Below are positions 25,649 to 34,916 of a DNA stretch of 64,000 nucleotides, piece by piece. The notes under the pieces were generated by a model that saw only the letters and a program-made list of their open reading frames with translations, was not told where the DNA came from and searched no databases. Both the position numbers and the translations under genes were made by a program. Each line of letters opens with the position of its first letter. Position 1 is the first letter of the stretch. Source of the DNA: Fimbriimonas sp. (lineage in GTDB: Bacteria > Armatimonadota > Fimbriimonadia > Fimbriimonadales > Fimbriimonadaceae); contig JARXAE010000006.1 in the NCBI GenBank assembly GCA_029866005.1, forward strand, positions 1 to 64,000. Reading direction: 5' to 3'.

Positions 25649-27796
25649 TTACTTTGTCGTGGCTTTACGCTTCGCCAGTGCTTCTTTGACGTACTTGCCC
25701 CAATACGAAGTGGGCGTGTAGTCCCAGCCCGTGATGATGCATGGGTTGGCACTGGGGTGGAAACTCCAGGCGGTCCAGTTCAGCTTGTGCTTCTCCATAT
25801 AAGCCATGACCGTGGGCGCCCATTCTTCCGTATAAACATTTTCATGCGGTGGGTCGCCTTCTTTCCAAGGCTTTGTGCCAACCTCGCCTACCAGCACAGG
25901 ATGCTTTGCAATCACTGGCGTAACATTCGCGTCCCAATCCTTTTTCCAGGGGTAAATGTGCGTGGCGTACACGATTCCGTTGCCGGACTGGTCACTGAGA
26001 CCGAAGCCGCCGAGAACACCGCGGAGGTCGTAAGCCCAATCTAAGCCTCCCACCACAACAACGTTTTTCGCTCCGGTTGATCTAACTGTATCCAGAAGGG
26101 TCTGCATTCCCGGGGAACTATACGTCACTCCCTTGCCCTGGTCCTCCACCTGACCACCATTCTTCCAGACATCCCAAGACACGCTGTGCGGCTCGTTGTA
26201 GAGGTCGAACAGAACTGCAGGATGGTTCGCGTAACGCTTCGCAAAGTCCTTCCAAAAAGCGACACTGTTTGAGTCTGGCATCTTGTGCTGACCGACGTTT
26301 TGGCCCCACTGGCCGGCGTCGGACCAGTGGAGATCAAGCAACACATAGCAGTTCTTTTCTGCAACCTTCTTCACAATGCTATCGACAATCTTTCGGTACG
26401 ATTCGCCACGATCTGCGGACTGTTTGCCCTTCTCGTAACCGAACCAGAGGTCTTGGGTAAGTGGGATGCGAATGATGTTCGAGTTCCACTTGTCTATAGC
26501 GACGTCGATCGACTCCATGACGTGTTCGCCGACCGGGCTCCAATCCAGACTTGGCACGTTTACACCTTGAAGGCGTACAACGTTTCCACTCGCATCCCTC
26601 AACTGGTTGCCCACAACCCGAAGTCCTGCTGAAGCTGTCCCTCGATTCTCGAAAGCGATATCGTCAATCAGAAAGCTCCCGCTGACTTTGCCGCTGGGGT
26701 TAATGCCCAGATCGAGCTGGCTCACAATCTTGGGATCAAAACCCTCTGGCTGAGCTAGATCAGCGAGGGGGATCGCAACTTCGTGCCACTGGCCATCTCG
26801 GTAGGTCGGACAATAGAGGGCGACTCGGGCTTTGGACGTGTGATGTTCTGGAGTGTCAAGGACGTCGCCGTTGCAAAGAAGTTGCGCGTCTAGATCACCG
26901 GTGCTTCCTTCCGCTTTAATCCAGAACGTCAGGTGCGTCATCGACCTAATGTCTGTGCCAACGTTTGTACCTTTCTTCCAATCGAACCAGTGAAAGCCAC
27001 AGCCGATCCATACGTTCTCGTCGTTGAACTTGAACTCAAGGGCTGTATCGCCGCTGTGCGCTTCGCCAGTCTTCGGCGCGTAGCTTGAAGTTGGCGGATT
27101 AGCCCAAGCACCGAAGTTCTTGGCCGTCTCGCCGTCCCAAACAACGACTCTGGTCGGCTGTGCGGGCTTTGTCGCAACTGCCACCGGAGGCTTTTTTGCG
27201 ATAACGGTCGATTTTGGACCAGCTAACAGAGAGACGTTGGAGAACCAATAGGTAGCTCCTGGCTGAGTTGCAAGGTTGGTGAAAGTCATCCGGGCGTTCG
27301 TGTCGTCCCAAGGTCCTGCGAAAGAAAAGGTCTTCTTTTCCCACTTTGTGCTCACGTTCACCTCGGTTGCCGCACCGTGGTGCTCCCACGGCTCGTGATT
27401 CTGCATGCAGTTCACGGTAATGACTGTCGGTCGGTCTGCTTTTGCCCAATAGGAGAGGGTGTACTTTCGCCCCTTTTCGATCTTCAATCCGCCTTGGTGA
27501 AGCTGAACTTGCCATGACTGCTCCCCTTTGTTTTGGATATTGACTTTGAGGGCGGCCTGACCGCCCGGTCCCTCTTTCGTCACCCCCATCGTTCCCTTAG
27601 CACTTCCCGCCTGCTCAAGAACCCATGGCGTTGTTCCTTTGGAATAGTTGCCATTCGTCAGCAACTCAGTTTGCTGCTGCGAAACGCGGCTCGTAGGGGT
27701 TGCTGGACGTTTTTGCAAAGCCGAGCTGATGGCAGTGGTCGCAATCCCCAGGATGACCAGGGAGGTGATGCAAGCGATAGACTTGATGTTCTTCAT
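25649..27796 (-). CDS. Secreted glycoside hydrolase family 5 with two N-terminal carbohydrate-binding-like domains
   Basis: The 715-residue protein has a signal peptide (about 26 residues). A CBM4/9-like beta-sandwich covers about residues 45-195 and a second jelly-roll-like domain about 215-390. A GH5 catalytic domain covers about 395-710. The acid/base Glu is in DLYNEPHS and the nucleophile Glu in VLVGEVGT; LLDLHWSDAGQWG and ATHIYPWKKDW line the active site. GH5 enzymes cut beta-1,4 glucans or mannans. Its start overlaps the LacI stop by ATGA. Confidence 0.92.
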   Translation of the reverse strand: MKNIKSIACITSLVILGIATTAISSALQKRPATPTSRVSQQQTELLTNGNYSKGTTPWVLEQAGSAKGTMGVTKEGPGGQAALKVNIQNKGEQSWQVQLHQGGLKIEKGRKYTLSYWAKADRPTVITVNCMQNHEPWEHHGAATEVNVSTKWEKKTFSFAGPWDDTNARMTFTNLATQPGATYWFSNVSLLAGPKSTVIAKKPPVAVATKPAQPTRVVVWDGETAKNFGAWANPPTSSYAPKTGEAHSGDTALEFKFNDENVWIGCGFHWFDWKKGTNVGTDIRSMTHLTFWIKAEGSTGDLDAQLLCNGDVLDTPEHHTSKARVALYCPTYRDGQWHEVAIPLADLAQPEGFDPKIVSQLDLGINPSGKVSGSFLIDDIAFENRGTASAGLRVVGNQLRDASGNVVRLQGVNVPSLDWSPVGEHVMESIDVAIDKWNSNIIRIPLTQDLWFGYEKGKQSADRGESYRKIVDSIVKKVAEKNCYVLLDLHWSDAGQWGQNVGQHKMPDSNSVAFWKDFAKRYANHPAVLFDLYNEPHSVSWDVWKNGGQVEDQGKGVTYSSPGMQTLLDTVRSTGAKNVVVVGGLDWAYDLRGVLGGFGLSDQSGNGIVYATHIYPWKKDWDANVTPVIAKHPVLVGEVGTKPWKEGDPPHENVYTEEWAPTVMAYMEKHKLNWTAWSFHPSANPCIITGWDYTPTSYWGKYVKEALAKRKATTK

Positions 27797-28833
27797 GAGA
27801 TAGAGTCCGTGAGATTTAGTTGACTCCGTGGCGGAGCGCTCGAGGAGCGGACGATGAGTTTGGGAGTAACAATGATTGACTGAGGTGCCGGATCGGGGTA
27901 GGTGCCCTGAATTCGCGCGACGAGGAGGCTGACGAATGCCGAAGTTAGAGGTGAAATGTGCGTTCCCACTGTTGTCAGCTGAGGGGAGAGATAGGTCGCA
28001 AGATCAAGATTGTCGAATCCGACTACCGTCATGTCATCCGGAATCGACAATCCTTCCTTCTCAAGTTGTCGATAGACGACGGCGGCCAGAGAATCTTGAT
28101 ACGCAAAGATCGCGGTTGGGGGCTCAGGTAGCTTCAGAAGATCAGTCACGCCAGTCCTGACACCCTCTTCGCTGGCTACCTCGATCACCATCTCGGGAAG
28201 AAGAGGAGTACCCCGCTCAGTCAGAGCCCCAGTAAATCCAACCATTCGATCCAGAGCCCCTCGGTGAGGAGCCTTTCCCAGCACCGCAATACGGGTATGA
28301 CCCAAGTCTGAGAGGTGATGGGCCAGCTCACGCCCTCCGACAGCATCATCGCCAGCGACTAGATCAAGGTGTTCAGCATCCTGAACCCAGCCCATAATCA
28401 CCACCGGTGTTCCGGCGGCGGCGACAGAGTTGACCTGATTTCGAGCAACCAGTCCGCGCTCTCCAGTTACAAGCAGAATTCCGTCTGCCCTATTCCCTGA
28501 GAGCGATGCAATACATGCGCTTTCTGACTCTTGATCCGCGGCGCTCAAGTGGAGCTGCAGGCTATATCCGGCGAGCCTCGCATGGTCAGCTACCTGTTGA
28601 ATCAGTTCGGGGTAGAACGGGTTCGAAACCTCAGGAACGACGAGACCAATCGTTTTTGTTGTTCTACTTTTGAGGTTCCGTGCGACTTGATTAACTTGGT
28701 AGCCAGATTCGCGTGCCAAATTTTGGATGCGTTCTTTGGTTTGCGGGTTAACCAGTGGGCTATCAGCGAGCGCGCGAGAAACAGTCGAGTGCGAGACACC
28801 CGCCTGAACTGCTAGATCTTCGAGCGTGATCAC
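27793..28833 (-). CDS. LacI family transcriptional regulator of the GH5 operon
   Basis: The 346-residue protein has the LacI helix-turn-helix (TLEDLAVQAGVSHSTVSRALADSP) and hinge (VARNLKSRTTKTIGLVVPEVSNPFY), followed by the sugar-binding periplasmic-binding-protein fold to about residue 330. Start is GTG with AAAGGTGA upstream. It is the first gene of its operon and has twin operators just upstream (28862-28909), so it should repress itself and the GH5/SDR/ThuA genes until a sugar inducer binds. Confidence 0.92.
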   Translation of the reverse strand: MITLEDLAVQAGVSHSTVSRALADSPLVNPQTKERIQNLARESGYQVNQVARNLKSRTTKTIGLVVPEVSNPFYPELIQQVADHARLAGYSLQLHLSAADQESESACIASLSGNRADGILLVTGERGLVARNQVNSVAAAGTPVVIMGWVQDAEHLDLVAGDDAVGGRELAHHLSDLGHTRIAVLGKAPHRGALDRMVGFTGALTERGTPLLPEMVIEVASEEGVRTGVTDLLKLPEPPTAIFAYQDSLAAVVYRQLEKEGLSIPDDMTVVGFDNLDLATYLSPQLTTVGTHISPLTSAFVSLLVARIQGTYPDPAPQSIIVTPKLIVRSSSAPPRSQLNLTDSIS

Positions 28834-28861
28834 CAGTTGTTCACCTTTCTCGGATCAGCTT

Positions 28862-28909
28862 TGCACACGATTGCAGAAATACTACCTCGGATAGTTGCAA
28901 TCGTGTGCA
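28862..28909 (-). promoter_or_regulatory. Twin LacI-family operators in perfect inverted orientation
   Basis: TGCACACGATTGCA (28862-28875) and its exact reverse complement TGCAATCGTGTGCA (28896-28909) are centred 34 bp apart. Each is itself an imperfect palindrome with TGCA ends around a central CG, the shape of LacI-family operators. They lie 29-76 bp upstream of the lacI start. Confidence 0.75.
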
Positions 28910-29108
28910 GTCGCTAGCAAAGTTTACCCAAACCCCAGTTCTTAGAGGCTAAGCAGCCAGTACGACATCTACGGATCAGTCCGATAATCGCAGTTTCGTT
29001 CAATTGGATCAGGTTCAGACGATAACCACTACGTCCAGTTTCCGCGGACCGTGGACGCCCTCAACTCTTACGAGTTCGATGTCGCTGGTCGCAAAGCCTA
29101 CCGAGCTT

Positions 29109-29969
29109 CTACAGAGCCTTCTGATACAGTGCGAGAAGCCTTGCCCAAGCCTTTTCGGCAAGCGGCTCGTTATAGACTGCCGAGTCGGGAGGGCACCAGC
29201 CATGAGCAGCGCCGGCGTAGACTTCGACTTCAGCGGTCATTCCAGCCTTCTCAAAAGTCTCCTTCAAGATCGTCTTGTGAGTCGGAGCGCGGGCGTCGTC
29301 GTTTTCGGCGATGGCGACCAGATAGTGGGCTTTAGTCGTGAGGGCAATAAGGTGCGGGCTGGTCGGTTTGTCACTCACCAATCCGCCTCCGTGGAAGCTG
29401 GCAACCGCCCCGATACGGTCCGAAACTGCCGCAGCGGTTCGGAAGGCGATGGAGCCGCCCATGCAGTACCCCTGGGTTCCGATGCGGTGCTTCTTCGAGA
29501 CGCTCGGCTGGGCATCAAGCCAACTAACAAAGGCCTTTGAGTCCGTTGCGGCTGTCGTTTCGTTGAGAGCACTGGCGAGTGGACGAAGCTCGGCAATCGG
29601 AACTGTCGTACCACCAACCATATCGGCTGCTTTCTTTGACCGGTAGAACGGGTTCACGACCAATACCGCATAACCGGACTCCGCGAGCCGTTTGCCCATC
29701 TTCTTGAACGCCGGGCGAAGCCCAAAGATATCGGGCCAAATGATGATGGCGGGTGCAGTTCCCTTGGACGGATGGACGAAATAGCAGTCAGCCACCCCGT
29801 CTGGGGTCGTGATCGTGATTTCGGATTCGGTGACTTCGGCGGCATTCACAACCGAGGGAAGCATCAGCGCAACTCCGGCCCCTATCATCATCCCGAACTG
29901 TCGGCGGGTAACTTGCCCCCGCTGCTCAAACTCCTGACGATCCTTTTCAAACTGGTCTTGTTCGCACAT
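29109..29969 (-). CDS. Dienelactone hydrolase family protein with Tat signal
   Basis: The 286-residue alpha/beta-hydrolase carries a twin-arginine signal (TRRQFGMMIGAGVALM, about residues 21-36). Residues about 55-285 form the dienelactone hydrolase fold with nucleophile Cys in GYCMGG, Asp in ENDDARAP and His in GAAHGW. These enzymes open lactones or hydrolyse esters. ATG 29969 is preferred over the TTG two codons earlier because the -10 element TAAAGT lies exactly six bases before it. It is divergent from the M1 peptidase gene. Confidence 0.88.
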   Translation of the reverse strand: MCEQDQFEKDRQEFEQRGQVTRRQFGMMIGAGVALMLPSVVNAAEVTESEITITTPDGVADCYFVHPSKGTAPAIIIWPDIFGLRPAFKKMGKRLAESGYAVLVVNPFYRSKKAADMVGGTTVPIAELRPLASALNETTAATDSKAFVSWLDAQPSVSKKHRIGTQGYCMGGSIAFRTAAAVSDRIGAVASFHGGGLVSDKPTSPHLIALTTKAHYLVAIAENDDARAPTHKTILKETFEKAGMTAEVEVYAGAAHGWCPPDSAVYNEPLAEKAWARLLALYQKAL

Positions 29970-29975
29970 ATTCAA

Positions 29976-29981
29976 ACTTTA
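29976..29981 (-). promoter_or_regulatory. -10 element for leaderless start at 29969
   Basis: TAAAGT, six bases, then ATG. It decides the start against the upstream TTG, which would not be within the transcript. Confidence 0.5.
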
Positions 29982-30147
29982 ACAGATAAACGGCGAGTAG
30001 TAAGTTTCATTCCGTGCGAACGGAGCAGATTCTTGATCAAATCCTCGGCTTTGCTCTGCTCTGGCTTTGATCCGACCTCAGGACTCGAATCTGAACGTGA
30101 CGTGCGCAAGCACACTCCGATTCTGCCTGTCCGGCGCCGTGAGGGAA

Positions 30148-30153
30148 TACAAT
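30148..30153 (+). promoter_or_regulatory. -10 element for the M1 peptidase gene
   Basis: TACAAT ends ten bases before the first of two adjacent ATG codons (30164, 30167). The leader would be only a few bases and has no Shine-Dalgarno site. Confidence 0.45.
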
Positions 30154-30163
30154 TGAGAATCAA

Positions 30164-31768
30164 ATGATGTCACTTGCCGCTACTTGGATGCTCATCGTCA
30201 ATTTGCCCCATCAGGCAACCCAGGGAGGCGAAACATCTGGAGGTGTTCTCAAGCTAGAGCAGGCGGCCTATGATGTGAGTTCGTACGATGTTTCGATCAA
30301 GGTCGATCCGGCGAAAAAACAGATATTAGGGACAACAGTGATGGATGCCAAAGTGGTCATCCCGACCGGGACCGTGGTGCTTGATCTGGATAGTCGATTC
30401 GCGGTTTCTTCGATCAGCGATGGCAAGAGTGCTTTGCGCTATGACCGACTTACGGACGGAATTCGGGTGTACTTTCCAAGCTCAAAGCAGCCCGGTGAGT
30501 CGATTCGGATCGTGACGACTTACAGCGGTTCGCCACTTGTGGCTCGGAATGCGCCGTGGGATGGGGGGATTGTTTGGTCCAAAACACCAAGCGGAGCAGA
30601 TTGGGTCTCGGTCGCTCTGCAAGGGGCCGGAGCAGACTTGCTTTTCCCCTGCAAGGATCATCCATCCGATCGGCCAGATAACGCAAAGATGCACTTGACG
30701 GTCCCGAATCCGCTGATTGCAGTTGGACCTGGGGTTTTGGAGAAGACCCAGCCAAATGCTGACAAAACAACGACGTTCCACTGGAACATGAAGCTACCGA
30801 TCAACAATTACTCTCTCGTGTTCAATGCCGCTCCTTACGAGCTGGTAAAGGATTCGATCAAGTCGGTTGGTGGGGAAACGATCCCGATTCACTTTTACGT
30901 CTTGCCCGAGAACAAGGATAAGGCTCCGAAGCTGATTGCAGAGCAAAAGAAGTATTTGACGTTCATGGAGAAGTATTGCGGGCCGTTTCCGTTCAGGGCA
31001 GTAAAGTGCGGAATTGTCGAGACGACTCACTTGGGCATGGAACACTCCACTGCGGTTGGGTACGGCAACAAGTATCGTTTTGCACCAGATGGCTATGATT
31101 GGCTTCTGCTACACGAGTTTGGGCACGAGTGGTGGGCGAACCTGGTCTCGAACGCCGACTGGCGCGACATGTGGATTCATGAAGGATTCCAGAGCTTCAT
31201 GGACACCTTTTACATCGAACAGATTCGCGGAAAAGCGGCCTACTTTGCCGCGATGAAAGCGCGTCGACGGAACGTTAGAAATACGGCTCCGGTCGCACCA
31301 AGGGAAGAGACCTCTAGCGAGGCGTATGGCGGTGACATCTATGACAAGGGTGCTCTAATCCTGAGCTCGCTCAGGTACTTAGTTGGCGAAGCCGCATTCC
31401 TCCGGTCTATACGCCGCATGGCGTATCCTACGCCGGAGTCTGAAAAGTGGTCGGACGGTCGGGCGTTGCGACTGGTGACGACGGATGATTTCTTGACGAT
31501 TGCTTCCGCTGAAGCGAAGCAAGATCTGAAGTGGTTCTTCGAGGTTTATGTCCGGGAAGCGAAACTTCCGGAACTGAAATCTGAGGTTACGGATGGTGTT
31601 CTCAAACTGACCTGGATCGCACCTAAGAGCTTGCCCTTCTCAATGCCAGTTGACGTGGTTGTGAACGGCAAGACGGTTCGAGTCCAGATGACCGGGGGGA
31701 CAGGAACCGTCGAACTCGGAGGACTTGAATATGTCATTGATCCGAACGGTTGGGTACTGAGGCAGTAG
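30164..31768 (+). CDS. M1 family metallopeptidase (aminopeptidase N-like), secreted
   Basis: The 534-residue protein has a short signal-like N-terminus. An all-beta domain (about residues 30-220) is followed by a catalytic domain. There the substrate-anchoring GMEHS replaces the usual GAMEN, and the zinc site is HEFGHEWW with the third ligand Glu in WIHEGFQSFMD. It is shorter than classic aminopeptidase N, lacking the large helical C-terminal domain, and ends in a small beta region. It probably trims peptides outside the cytoplasm. Confidence 0.9.
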   Translation: MMSLAATWMLIVNLPHQATQGGETSGGVLKLEQAAYDVSSYDVSIKVDPAKKQILGTTVMDAKVVIPTGTVVLDLDSRFAVSSISDGKSALRYDRLTDGIRVYFPSSKQPGESIRIVTTYSGSPLVARNAPWDGGIVWSKTPSGADWVSVALQGAGADLLFPCKDHPSDRPDNAKMHLTVPNPLIAVGPGVLEKTQPNADKTTTFHWNMKLPINNYSLVFNAAPYELVKDSIKSVGGETIPIHFYVLPENKDKAPKLIAEQKKYLTFMEKYCGPFPFRAVKCGIVETTHLGMEHSTAVGYGNKYRFAPDGYDWLLLHEFGHEWWANLVSNADWRDMWIHEGFQSFMDTFYIEQIRGKAAYFAAMKARRRNVRNTAPVAPREETSSEAYGGDIYDKGALILSSLRYLVGEAAFLRSIRRMAYPTPESEKWSDGRALRLVTTDDFLTIASAEAKQDLKWFFEVYVREAKLPELKSEVTDGVLKLTWIAPKSLPFSMPVDVVVNGKTVRVQMTGGTGTVELGGLEYVIDPNGWVLRQ

Positions 31769-31784
31769 GCTCGCCGCTCAGCGG

Positions 31785-31790
31785 TAAGAT
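31785..31790 (+). promoter_or_regulatory. -10 element for leaderless start at 31797
   Basis: TAAGAT, six bases, then ATG, with no Shine-Dalgarno site. Confidence 0.5.
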
Positions 31791-31796
31791 GAGCGA

Positions 31797-32471
31797 ATGC
31801 TGTCTTTCGTCACTGCACTAGCCATCGCTGGTCCAACCGAGATCAATCTTGAAGGGTGGAAAATCATGCTGGAATCAGGCGTTCTTGCAGACAAGGATTG
31901 GCCTGAGGCAAAGGCGGAGTTGACCCGCCAACTGCAGAATATCAAGCGGGTGGTTGATGACAAACCCCTGAAGCACCTGCAAAAGGTCGCCATTTGGGTG
32001 AACTCAGACAGCAAGGTTACTCAGTGCATGGCGTACCATCCGGATCGAGGTTGGCTCACAAATAACGGAGCCAATCCAGACATGGCGAAATCCGTTGAGC
32101 TTGGAAGCTGCAAGCGATTTGTAGACTGGACGTACATTCAACCCTGGATGGTCTTGCACGAGCTCGCCCACGCCTATCATCATCAGTTCCTTGAAAAGGG
32201 CTTTGAGAATCCAGCGGTTCTGAGTGCATTTAAGAAGTCAATGGAGACGAAAAGGTACGACTCGGTTTTGCACTGGGACGGTCGAACCACGAAGCATTAC
32301 GCCACGACGAACCAGATGGAGTATTTCGCAGAAATCACCGAGAGCTACTTTGGCACCAACGATTTCTTCCCCTTCATTCGAGCCGAACTTCGTAACTTCG
32401 ATCCTGAGGCGGTTGTGTTAATGAAACAGATTTGGGGTGCGCCGGAGAAGCGCGTGAGGAACGCTCTTTAG
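31797..32471 (+). CDS. Putative HExxH zinc metallopeptidase, secreted
   Basis: The 224-residue protein has a very short hydrophobic N-terminus (LSFVTALAIAG) that may be a minimal signal peptide. The zinc motif HELAHAYHH is at about residues 121-129, with TNQMEYFAEITESYFG about 55 residues later supplying a possible third ligand in gluzincin style (Glu in EYFAE). Cys residues around positions 76 and 101 may form a disulphide. No named family recognised. It stands alone between the M1 peptidase and the quinoprotein. Confidence 0.68.
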   Translation: MLSFVTALAIAGPTEINLEGWKIMLESGVLADKDWPEAKAELTRQLQNIKRVVDDKPLKHLQKVAIWVNSDSKVTQCMAYHPDRGWLTNNGANPDMAKSVELGSCKRFVDWTYIQPWMVLHELAHAYHHQFLEKGFENPAVLSAFKKSMETKRYDSVLHWDGRTTKHYATTNQMEYFAEITESYFGTNDFFPFIRAELRNFDPEAVVLMKQIWGAPEKRVRNAL

Positions 32472-32653
32472 GCCAAGCAGGTTCGGACAACCGAATCGAG
32501 GAGACTCAATGTCCCTGCACCGTTTGACCTGTGGCCCACCGGTTTATGGTGGATTCGGTGGAGTCCTGGTGCAGCAATTGTTGTGAGAAAACGTAGTTTT
32601 CCGAGGAAGCTTCCCAACTCTTTAAACAGCTTTATCTCCACCGACTTGAGGGG

Positions 32654-32659
32654 TAGGAT
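32654..32659 (+). promoter_or_regulatory. -10 element for leaderless start at 32665
   Basis: TAGGAT, five bases, then ATG 32665. An upstream TTG at 32659 overlaps the box itself and is therefore rejected as start. Confidence 0.48.
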
Positions 32660-32664
32660 TGGAC

Positions 32665-34437
32665 ATGATCGCGAGTTTGATGGTACTGGCGGCGGTTGAC
32701 TACGCCGGAAGTCGGGACATCCAATGGCCCGAGTTTGGCGGAGATTTGGCAGGCACGGGTTTCTCGCAGGCACGACAGATCAATACCTCGAACGTGCACA
32801 AGCTGAAGCAGGCATGGGTTTATCACACTGGCGATCAACAGGGTAACACGCCGATTCAGTGCACGCCACTAGTTGTCGATGGAACGATGTATCTAGTTAC
32901 CGCAGGTCATCGGGTTGTGGCCCTGGATCCGGCGACCGGCAAGCCCAACTGGGCTTTTGACTCCAAGATCGACAGCTCGCGGAGTGGGCACACTCGTAGT
33001 AGCCGGGGAGTAGCGTTTGCCCGGTTTGGTTGGGGAAGCGGAGTCCAGAGAAGAATTTTTTACGGCACACCAGATGGCAGAATCCTCAGTATCGATGCCA
33101 CTAAGGGAACTTTGGATCCCGAATTCAAGACTGTCGATCTTCGCCATGAACTTGGTACAAAAGGTTATGTGGGAATCTCATCGGCTCCGACCGTCTACGG
33201 CGACCTAGTTTTCGTTGGTATCGCCAGCGATGAGGGAAGGGGTGCGGCACCAGGTCATATCATCGCGTTTTCGGCCAGAACCGGTAAGCGAAAGTGGAGC
33301 TTTGAAGTGCTCTCGAAGGATCAACTTGAACGTGGAATTGGCGCGGCAGGAGCTTGGAATGGGTACGTCGTGGATCAGAAACATGGAGTTCTGTTTGCAA
33401 CAACTGGCTCGGCGGCGCCAGATTTTGATGGTCGTGACCGACCCGGCGATAATCTGTTTGCGAATTGTGTTCTCGCCCTCGACGCTCGAACTGGGAAAAA
33501 GCTTTGGCATTATCAAACCGTTCATCATGATCTTTGGGATCACGATAATGCCTCACGCCCCCTACTCTGTCAAATCAAGCGGGATGGAAAACTGGTTGAA
33601 GTCGTTGCAGTTCTGACCAAAACTGGATTCTGTTTTGTCCTAGATCGCAAAACTGGCAAGCCCGTGTTTGGAGTGAAGGAGGTTCCAGTTCCGCCCTCGA
33701 AGCTACCTGGTGAAATGGCATCCAAGACTCAGCCTGAACCGATCTTGCCACCTGCATTGGCGCCTACTCTGTTCGATCTGAGTCAAGTGACGAGTATATC
33801 AGCCGCGAGCCGAGATTCGGTATTGAAGCTGCTCCGCGGGTTGTCCTACGGTGAGAAATATCTCCCGCCGACATCCGAGGGAACGGTTGTGTCGCCCGGC
33901 TATTGGGGTGGATCACCTTGGTCAGGGGGCTCTTTCGACCCTCGAACAAACACGCTTTTTGCGAACACAAACAACCTTCCGGGGATCATGTCTAACCCTG
34001 CAAACTACCGCATGCTGGTGGATCATGAAGGGTATCCCGGTTCAAAGCCGCCGTGGGGAATGCTTACTGCGATAGATCTGAACTCGGGCAAGTTTCGCTG
34101 GCAAAAGCCCCTTGGTGAGTATAAAGAGCTAACCCTTCGGAAAATTCCGCAAACTGGAACACCAAACCTAGGTGGAACCCTCACGACCGCTGGGAATTTA
34201 GTCTTCGTGGGAGCTACTTGCGACCAGATGTTAAGGGCTTTTGACTCTCGGACTGGCAAGGTTCTTCTTCAACACCCTCTACCGGCTTCAGCATTCGCCG
34301 CGCCGATGACTTATGAGATCAACGGTCACCAGTACATTGTCGTTGCGGCGAGCGGGGGTGGTTTTGGCAAGCAGTTCGGGTTTGACCGCGGGCCAGTGAG
34401 TGACTCGTTTGTCTGTCTGTCTTTACCAAAAAGCTAG
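32665..34437 (+). CDS. PQQ-dependent dehydrogenase-like quinoprotein, secreted
   Basis: The 590-residue protein has a short hydrophobic N-terminus and an eight-blade-type propeller built of repeats ending in tryptophan-docking motifs (ALDPATGKPNWAFD, AFSARTGKRKWSFE, ALDARTGKKLWHYQ, AIDLNSGKFRWQ). It resembles glucose/alcohol dehydrogenases of the PQQ family (FLYWGGSPWSGG-type region near residue 415, FVGATCDQMLRAFDSRTG near the end). There is no haem c motif. PQQ binding and substrate are inferred from the family. It would oxidise sugars or alcohols in the periplasm. Confidence 0.87.
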   Translation: MIASLMVLAAVDYAGSRDIQWPEFGGDLAGTGFSQARQINTSNVHKLKQAWVYHTGDQQGNTPIQCTPLVVDGTMYLVTAGHRVVALDPATGKPNWAFDSKIDSSRSGHTRSSRGVAFARFGWGSGVQRRIFYGTPDGRILSIDATKGTLDPEFKTVDLRHELGTKGYVGISSAPTVYGDLVFVGIASDEGRGAAPGHIIAFSARTGKRKWSFEVLSKDQLERGIGAAGAWNGYVVDQKHGVLFATTGSAAPDFDGRDRPGDNLFANCVLALDARTGKKLWHYQTVHHDLWDHDNASRPLLCQIKRDGKLVEVVAVLTKTGFCFVLDRKTGKPVFGVKEVPVPPSKLPGEMASKTQPEPILPPALAPTLFDLSQVTSISAASRDSVLKLLRGLSYGEKYLPPTSEGTVVSPGYWGGSPWSGGSFDPRTNTLFANTNNLPGIMSNPANYRMLVDHEGYPGSKPPWGMLTAIDLNSGKFRWQKPLGEYKELTLRKIPQTGTPNLGGTLTTAGNLVFVGATCDQMLRAFDSRTGKVLLQHPLPASAFAAPMTYEINGHQYIVVAASGGGFGKQFGFDRGPVSDSFVCLSLPKS

Positions 34438-34452
34438 CGAACGATAGGTGCG

Positions 34453-34916
34453 CTAGTATCGGTTCAGTATCCAGATTGAGAAGTTCAGGACGGATGCAAA
34501 GGACACCCACAGCAGATATGGAAGTAGTAGCCAGCCTGAAGTTCGGTCAACTCGATAGAACACGATAAGCATCGTCAGAATGGAAAGCCATAGAAAGACA
34601 ATTTCTATCAAAGCGAAATCGGGTCGTCGCTGACCAAAGAAGAGCCATGACCAGCCAATGTTCAGTGCAAGCTGAACGGCAAAAATGATAGCCGGGACGC
34701 CCCAAAAGTGACCAGTTTGCCAGACCCTCCAAGCAGAAACCGCGATCAGGATGTATAACACAGTCCAAACCGGGCCGAAGAGGGCGGCAGGTGGATTCCA
34801 AGCTGGCTTTATCAATTCGGGGAACCAAGTCTTGACTGAGGAACTGGTGAAAAGCCCTCCGATGCCCCTGCAAGAAAGCTCGTTCCGAGGAAGAGGGCAA
34901 GGCTGACCAGTTTCAT
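34453..34916 (-). pseudogene. tspO: TspO/MBR family protein gene broken by a one-base deletion
   Basis: The intact part (34453-34815 and a few codons upstream) encodes TspO transmembrane helices with KPAWNPPAALFGPVWTVLY. The N-terminal helix (KLVSLALFLGTSFLAG) is encoded from ATG 34916, but in another frame. Adding one G to the GGGG run near 34870 restores AGGIGGLFTSSSVKTWFPEL and a full-length protein. The ATG overlaps the upstream stop (ATGA), the normal place for a start. Either the gene is inactivated, the base was lost in sequencing, or slippage at the G run rescues it. TspO binds tetrapyrroles and is stress-linked. Confidence 0.75.

Noticed and set aside
29972..30163. Minus-strand ORF of 63 codons between the dienelactone hydrolase and M1 peptidase genes
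   Set aside because: It needs a TTG start, has no promoter or ribosome binding site, has no recognisable motif, and overlaps the M1 peptidase promoter.
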